A stretch of 64,000 nucleotides of DNA from assembly GCF_018294505.1 (NCBI RefSeq), contig NC_057801.1:200078538-200142537 (forward strand), in the 5' to 3' direction. Below, one piece after another: positions 58,531 through 64,000 of this stretch. A model generated the notes under the pieces. It was not told where the DNA came from. It saw only the letters and a program-made list of their open reading frames with translations, and did no database searches. The translations under genes and the position numbers were made by a program. Numbering within the stretch: the first letter of the stretch is position 1; every line of letters begins with the position of its first letter. The DNA comes from Triticum aestivum (taxonomy: Eukaryota > Streptophyta > Magnoliopsida > Poales > Poaceae).

Positions 58531-58611
58531 CTCCCTCCGTAAACTAATATAAGAGTATTTAGATCACTATTTTAGTAATCTAAACGCTCTTATATTAGTT
58601 TACAGAGGGAG
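58531..58611. mobile_element. Stowaway MITE (Tc1/mariner type), 81 bp
   Basis: CTCCCTCCGTAAACTAATAT at the left and its inverse with one or two mismatches at the right (...ATTAGTTTACAGAGGGAG). Both halves form a hairpin, and a TA target duplication flanks it (58529-58530, 58612-58613). These are the standard marks of Triticeae Stowaway elements. It is non-coding. Confidence 0.96.
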
Positions 58612-58613
58612 TA

Positions 58614-58972
58614 CAAATTAAAGTAGCAATACTAGGCAAATTCTGCATGTTTATTTTGCTGACCTTCAAAGCCGAGTCAAAATGTGACTTGCATGGACGA
58701 GAACTAGATCAAATCTGCATCTGTTTGACCAATGGTGGTGTGCCCTACAATCTTGCTGATCCAAATGACTGAACACTCGAATCTTGCTACTACATGTTTT
58801 CACACAAATGTTCCCAGGCCTTGGGTAGCAGCATAGTTACATTATTTCATATCAGGCAAATGATGCCGCCCCTCAACCTGCTCTGCATCAAGAACTGCAA
58901 GCACAAACAAGACAGTTAAGGCCTTGAAAGCAGAGCATTGTCGTGGCAAAGTAAAAAAAAATACCCCAAGGA
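58614..58972. other. No gene recognised
   Basis: AT-rich sequence without a convincing frame between the MITE and the LINE-like insertion. Confidence 0.4.
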
Positions 58973-58990
58973 GGGTAATTACATGCCAAC
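58973..58990. repeat. 18-bp target duplication, left copy
   Basis: GGGTAATTACATGCCAAC, identical to 60398-60415. The length is typical of LINE or SINE insertion. Confidence 0.9.
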
Positions 58991-60397
58991 GAGAGAAGAG
59001 TACTACCGGAAGAATCGCACCCCCCCCCTCTCGCGACCGCGTCAGCTCCGCGGGCGACCGGCCGCGCGNNNNNNNNNNNNNNNNNNNNNNNNNNNNNNNN
59101 NNNNNNNNNNNNNNNNNNNNNNNNNNNNNNNNNNNNNNNNNNNNNNNNNNNNNNNNNNNNNNNNNNNNNNNNNNNNNNNNNNNNNNNNNNNNNNNNNNNN
59201 NNNNNNNNNNNNNNNNNNNNNNNNNNNNNNNNNNNNNNNNNNNNNNNNNNNNNNNNNNNNNNNNNNNNNNNNNNNNNNNNNNNNNNNNNNNNNNNNNNNN
59301 NNNNNNNNNNNNNNNNNNNNNNNNNNNNNNNNNNNNNNNNNNNNNNNNNNNNNNNNNNNNNNNNNNNNNNNNNNNNNNNNNNNNNNNNNNNNNNNNNNNN
59401 NNNNNNNNNNNNNNNNNNNNNNNNNNNNNNNNNNNNNNNNNNNNNNNNNNNNNNNNNNNNNNNNNNNNNNNNNNNNNNNNNNNNNGTTGCGGCGTGGGCG
59501 GGCGGCGGCGCCGTCGTTGGCGGCGGGGTGGCGCAGCAGCACGGCCTCAACACAGTTCTGGGCCCTTCGGGCCCCATCTGGGCCTGGGCGGGCCGGCGGC
59601 GGGACGGGTCTGTGGCGTGACTCCCAGGAGGCGGGGGAGCGGCGATGAACGGCGGGGTGCTGGCGGCGCCGACGCCAGCCTGCTGCAGCGTGGCCGGCGG
59701 GGCTTAGCGGGCCCGTTTCAGACCTGGACATGTCAGGGGTGGCCTGGTATGCCCCGCTGCCGTGTCCGGACGGCTACCGCGACGGTGCCGGAGTCGCGGG
59801 CCTCCCGCACGACGGCGGTGGAGGTGGTTCCCTCGGCCTTGGTGCTGCTGCTCCCGTCGCTTGGATCTTCTCTCCGGTCTTCTTGGCCTCGTGGTGGTGC
59901 TCGCAGTGAGACGGCGTTGGTGGCGGTGCAACCGTGATGGCGCATGGTGTTGGGAGGTGGTTTGGCTGGTCGGCTCCGGTTGGCCGGTGGGGTTTGGCGT
60001 GCGGGAGAAATCCTTGCCGGTTCGTCCGACTCCGATGCGGTGACACCGGCGGGTGCCACTATCCCTTCTTGGAGGGTGTCGGTAGTAGATATTCCCTACC
60101 TCCCTCCGCGTACTGGGGAAACCCTAGGACTTGTCCGGGCAGCAGCGTCGTCAGCGTCGCATCCCTTCTTGGAGGTGCTGCTTAGTTCGCGGTAGATCGG
60201 AGCCTCGGGCTGTGGTGGTTTGTTTCCGGAGGGCGCAATGGTCGCGGGTCTTCAGCGCTTTGTCGAGCTGTCATTGTTGGCATTAATTTCTTCTTCTTTT
60301 TCTTTTTCTTTTTTGGCTTGATGTGCTGCTCGTCCAGCATTGCGTTGTGTACAATGGTGGTTTGCTTCGAAATACAAAGCGGGGGAAAACCCTTTTT
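58991..60397 (+). mobile_element. LINE-like retroposon, plus strand, 5'-truncated, with an internal gap
   Basis: Flanked by perfect 18-bp direct repeats. The body is very GC-rich near the gap and then becomes a T-rich 3' tail ending GAAATACAAAGCGGGGGAAAACC plus T5, a 3' end I associate with Triticeae LINEs. GC-rich frames open on both strands (59486-60195) look like 3' UTR and are not called genes. The gap 59069-59485 hides part of it. No RT domain is visible. Confidence 0.7.
59069..59485. other. Assembly gap (417 N)
   Basis: Inside the LINE-like insertion, in GC-rich surroundings. Confidence 1.
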
Positions 60398-60415
60398 GGG
60401 TAATTACATGCCAAC
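60398..60415. repeat. 18-bp target duplication, right copy
   Basis: GGGTAATTACATGCCAAC, matching 58973-58990. Confidence 0.9.
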
Positions 60416-60460
60416 TACTAGTATATCTACTTGACTGATGTTGCTGACAAAGAGACTTAG

Positions 60461-60541
60461 CTAGTTGCCGTCAAGCCATCTTATATTTTGATTACGAGGT
60501 GGGGGGTACCAGATAATAACAGGTAGCAAGGCGTGTTTTGC
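60461..60541 (+). repeat. 81-bp block shared with 37640-37720
   Basis: CTAGTTGCCGTCAAGCCATC... to GCGTGTTTTGC matches the sequence just upstream of the PR5K start with one substitution. In copy A it follows the Myb-like flank directly; in copy B about 2.86 kb intervenes. After it the two copies diverge: the PR5K gene on one side, unrelated sequence on the other. It marks a duplication breakpoint. Confidence 0.9.
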
Positions 60542-60921
60542 AGAGGGAAAAACTAAAGCTGATGTGATTCTTTTTCAAAAATGTCTACTTATAACTGTAC
60601 TACTTTCTCACACCCTTCTCTGCAGAACATATTCCCCAGGTTTTTCTCACACAATCAGTGCAGATTATGTGGGGAGATGCATTTGGTATTTCCCCTGTTT
60701 TCTACTGCCTGCATATTAGAAGTTAGAATGGACAACATTCCAGCTGCGCATGACTAATGCTAAATAAGACTAATAGCTGAATATGTTTTTGTTTGAAAGC
60801 ATTTCCCTAATGTCTGGTTGATTACTTCTGACGATGACTGGACCACAGGCAGCCATACTGAAGCTGTAATGACTCCTCGTCAGTCATTCAGCATTCAGAA
60901 GGTCCTATCACATGGTAATTC
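60542..60921. other. No gene recognised
   Basis: Unique-looking sequence without a long frame. Confidence 0.4.
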
Positions 60922-61500
60922 ACCTTTTTTTGAGGGGTAAAGTCAAATTTATTCATGAAAGTCCACATGATGTGGGATACATCTCTGGTCGTGAGACACG
61001 CCAAGCCAAACATGGCGTCCCGGACCTCTAGAGAGCGGAAACTTGGCTAAGCTATGTGCTTCATGGTTAACAGCACGACTCTCAAAAAAAAATTACAATG
61101 AAAAACAGATGATCTAAGTTGTATCTCTGTGATGATCGCTCCATACAACCCGTGCGAGTTTCTGTTGATGTCCGATATGACTTGCTTGCAGTCCGATGCG
61201 ACAATGAAATTTTGAATGCCCAGGTCATCTGCCAGTGACAAAGCTTCCCTGCATGCTATAGCCTCGAGAGTGGACGGATCCACTACTCCTTCCAGAACTA
61301 AAGCGGAGCTGCCCATATAGTTGCCCCCTTCATCTCTACATACTGCTGCTGCTGATCCTCCCCTTCTGGTCATCACTCCCGCGTCAACATGTATCTTGAA
61401 GAAACCCACAGGTGGTCTCTTTGGCCCCCGCTGAGCCGGCACTGCACCTCCACTGTGAGCTGCCCGAGTGATCTCCCTGCCTTTTATGATGTTCAGATCT
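60922..61500 (-). mobile_element. LINE 3' end with RNase H domain (5'-truncated), minus strand
   Basis: Minus-strand frame upstream of 61047 encodes the RVT_3-type RNase H of plant LINEs: KIHVDAGV, GGNYMGSSALV, LEAIACREALSLADDLG, VASDCKQVI and GAIITEI. A one-base shift near 61080 moves the end (SRAVNHEAHSLAKF, the usual AH.LAK) to another frame. A 3' UTR and an A-tail (T run 60924-60931) follow. The A-tail fixes orientation. The upstream end is near 61500, where a tandem repeat begins. Confidence 0.75.
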
Positions 61501-61579
61501 CCCATGAATCTGGTAATGAAATTGTATGTCGCCTGGGGGCTCTGGAATATGGACTCGTGGATAGCTTTTGGAAAGGAAA

Positions 61580-62262
61580 AAACGCGTTTTCTGGTTTTTT
61601 TTTGCGAGAGGTACGGTTTTGCTTCCGCGAGAGGCACGGTTGTGCTTTCGCGAGAGGCACGGGCGTGCCTCTNNNNNNNNNNNNNNNNNNNNNNNNNNNN
61701 NNNNNNNNNNNNNNNNNNNNNNNNNNNNNNNNNNNNNNNNNNNNNNNNNNNNNNNNNNNNNNNNNNNNNNNNNNNNNNNNNNNNNNNNNNNNNNNNNNNN
61801 NNNNNNNNNNNNNNNNNNNNNNNNNNNNNNNNNNNNNNNNNNNNNNNNNNNNNNNNNNNNNNNNNNNNNNNNNNNNNNNNNNNNNNNNNNNNNNNNNNNN
61901 NNNNNNNNNNNNNNNNNNNNNNNNNNNNNNNNNNNNNNNNNNNNNNNNNNNNNNNNNNNNNNNNNNNNNNNNNNNNNNNNNNNNNNNNNNNNNNNNNNNN
62001 NNNNNNNNNNNNNNNNNNNNNNNNNNNNNNNNNNNNNNNNNNNNNNNNNNNNNNNNNNNNNNNNNNNNNNNNNNNNNNATTTTGCTTCCGCGAGAGGCAC
62101 GGTTGTACTTTTCGCGAGAGGCACGGGCGTGCCTTTTTGAAAAGGGAAAAAATGTGTTTTCTGTTTTTTTTTCGCGAGAGGCACGGTTTTGCTTCCGCGA
62201 GAGGCACGGTTGTGATTTCGTCAGAGGCACGTGCGTGCCTTTTTCGGAAAGGACAAAAACCG
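61580..62262 (+). repeat. GCGAGAGGCACGG tandem repeat, higher-order period ~107 bp, with gap
   Basis: Sub-units of CGCGAGAGGCACGGTTGTGC type (about 24 bp) group into a larger unit that also holds GGAAAAAACGCGTTTTCTG. TTTTGCTTCCGCGAGAGGCA starts at 62080 and 62187, period 107. The gap 61673-62078 removes the centre, so copy number is unknown. Frames running through it on all strands are repeat artefacts. Confidence 0.88.
61673..62078. other. Assembly gap (406 N)
   Basis: Inside the GCGAGAGGCACGG tandem repeat. Confidence 1.
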
Positions 62263-62452
62263 TGTTCCCGGTTCGGTTTTTCCGTCCGGTTTTTTCATGA
62301 AAAAAAGTTCGTCAAAACCTATCAATATGGGATCTAGTTTTGAAGATCTCGACGCGAGGAATCCAACGACGAAAGCGGTTCGAGATTTGGACGCACAGTT
62401 TAAGAGATAAAACGTTTTGAATAAACGAATCTACGAAAAAAGGGAAAACTCC

Positions 62453-62501
62453 CAGGTTGCGACAAGTGGCTCACATGCAGAGCGCCACTTGTCGCAACCT
62501 G
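62453..62501. repeat. Perfect 18-bp inverted repeat with 13-base loop
   Basis: CAGGTTGCGACAAGTGGC (62453-62470) and its exact inverse GCCACTTGTCGCAACCTG (62484-62501) around TCACATGCAGAGC. It could be terminal repeats of a small DNA element, an element end adjoining its inverse, or an RNA hairpin. There is no T run after it, so it is not a terminator of bacterial type. Confidence 0.85.
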
Positions 62502-62699
62502 AAGAAGTTGGAGTAATCTCCGCAAGGAGTACTCCTTAACTAGTGATTTCGCCTATTTGGGCCTGTAGGCGCCAGGGAACCAGGGAGCGCGCATCCCGCT
62601 CCCCCGCGCACCCGAGTGGACCTGCCCATGTGCGGGGCCTGAAAGCGGGAAGCACCTTGATCAAATAAAGGGTTGGCATTCTAAGAAAAAAAGCCTAGG

Positions 62700-63480
62700 T
62701 TTCCCTTTTTTGACTTTTTTCAATTTTAACCTTTTAAAAAAAAGTAATTCGGGATTTCGGAAAAGTTACAAATCTTGAAATATTCGTGAATTAAAAAACT
62801 GTTCATGATTTAAAAAAATGTTAGGAAATGATTAATGCTCAGGATTCAAAAAATGTTCACCGAATTCAAAAACATTTCTTGAATCGAAAAATGTTCATTC
62901 TTTCAAAAGAATGAAAATAATTTGCGTTTTATAGAACATCTTTTTATTTTGATGAAAAAAATTATAAGCATAATAACGAGTAACTATTTTTGTATTTGAT
63001 GAACAAATTTTGAATTTGATGAACATTTTTTGAACTTGATGAACAAAATTAGTATTTAATTTCTTTGACAAATGGTTGAACAAAATTTGAATTTAATGAA
63101 CATTTTGTGAAAGTCGGTGAACAAATTTGGAATTTGGTGAACCTTTTTTCATTTGATGAACACATTTTGAATCTTGATGAATATTTTTTAAATCTGATGA
63201 AATAAATTAGACTTAGATGAACATTTTTTATATTAGATGAATATTTTTTGAATTGGACGAACACAAAAATGTTCATGAATTCGAAAAGAAATTTCACAAA
63301 ATTTTTAAAAACTAAAAAATTACGAAATTATGATTTTTTTCATCAATTTGGTAAATACTCACAAATTTGTAAAAAAAATATTAAGGTATTTAAAAGATGT
63401 CCACAATTTAAAAAAATGTCATCTATCTGAAAAATGTTAATGAACTCAAAAAATGTTCACGGATTTGAAAGATGTGTGCA
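62700..63480. repeat. AT-rich degenerate repeats (GATGAACATTTTTTGAA words)
   Basis: Words such as TTTGATGAACA, TTTTTTGAA and AAAATGTTCA recur on both strands about every 25-35 bases without an exact period. Non-coding; typical filler of large Triticeae DNA elements or old satellites. Confidence 0.7.
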
Positions 63481-64000
63481 AACTGAAAACGAAAAATAAA
63501 AATAAGAAAAAAAAATGAAAAAGAACAAAAGAAGAAGAAAGAAAAATAAAACAGAAAGGAAAAAGGAAAAACCGAAAAGAAAAAGAAACCTGTTCAGGGA
63601 AGTTATCTTTGTTGTATGTATACATAAAGTTGACAATCTGTTGTTGTTGGCACATCGCTCTTGCTGATCAACAATTTTCAGAGGAAAATAATCTACATCT
63701 ATGTTAACTACAATATCATCTATTTGTGAGGTTGTACGTAATGTATCTTATGGTAATTACATGTGTACATTCTGTCATAGTGTCAAAAAACGTCTTATAG
63801 GGAGTAGTTAGTAATCTCTGAACTGTAACTGATTTAGCATCATCCAGCATCTAATCTGAATTTGATACCCACATTTTACTGTCAAGAGGTTGTCAGCTCG
63901 GTTATGGTGAAGCACGCCGGAGGATTCCTGTCGCTGTCGGGCTAGCTGAACGTGGACGCCTTCCTGAACCAAACCGCTTGTAGTATGCTGAGTGGCCAAG
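63481..64000. other. No gene recognised at the window end
   Basis: A purine-rich stretch (63484-63590) is followed by mixed sequence. A minus-strand frame (63999-63808) is open to the window edge, with a GT-like border near 63884, and could be part of an exon. No domain is recognisable. Confidence 0.35.

Noticed and set aside
59486..60195. Several GC-rich frames on both strands downstream of the gap at 59069
   Set aside because: They lie inside a LINE-like insertion with 18-bp target duplications and look like its 3' UTR.

Overview
The window is intergenic, transposon-packed DNA of a Triticeae grass (wheat, Aegilops or barley type). The evidence is an Angela/BARE/WIS-type Copia LTR, En/Spm (CACTA) elements with Triticeae-style subterminal repeats, a Stowaway MITE, a Mutator-like element with 9-bp target duplications, several plant LINEs, and remnants of thaumatin-domain receptor kinase (PR5K-type) genes. 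I found no clearly intact host gene, no tRNA or rRNA gene and no CRISPR. Five runs of N (47061-47409, 48369-49145, 52064-52394, 59069-59485, 61673-62078) mark assembly gaps, mostly inside repeats.

Layout. 1-8110: a degraded Angela-type Copia element, with the 5' LTR cut by the window start and a complete 3' LTR. It sits in the gag of a minus-strand Ty3/gypsy element (8111-9304). 9305-11034: a LINE tail and a 120-bp tandem duplication. 11049-16093: a minus-strand LINE with 14-bp target duplications. 16108-17852: small repeats (fold-back MITE, possible Helitron end, 31-bp tandem repeat). 17853-18078: a thaumatin-like gene fragment. 18079-25970: 4.6 head-to-tail copies of a ~1720-bp unit that carries the second gene of a CACTA element (En/Spm Transposase_24 family). 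The array ends in the last codons of a PR5K-type kinase.

25971-37639 and 40763-57597 are two copies (A and B) of one segmental duplication. Each holds the 3' end and flank of a PR5K kinase gene, a ~10-kb CACTA element whose middle is itself duplicated (block X plus unit Y, twice), and a Myb/SANT-like gene fragment. Copy B also has a 5.0-kb Copia element (41396-46415) that is absent from copy A, so A preserves the empty site. Between the copies lies the best-preserved host locus, a PR5K pseudogene (37729-40815) broken by a frameshift, a 1144-bp MULE and a stop codon. 57598-64000 holds a Stowaway MITE, a LINE-like insertion with 18-bp target duplications, a LINE RNase H tail, a tandem repeat, a perfect hairpin and AT-rich degenerate repeats.

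How it fits together: the window records serial nesting and unequal recombination at a PR5K cluster. The transposase unit Y occurs nine times (five in the array, two in each CACTA). Only array unit 4 (23471-24390) reads through without a stop or frameshift. Most stops in the other units are C-to-T changes at CAG or CGA codons, as expected for methylated, silenced DNA. The unusual object is the tandem array of one transposase gene without transposon ends, fused on both sides to pieces of thaumatin/kinase genes. Identities and ages are by-eye estimates from the sequence; no database search was run.
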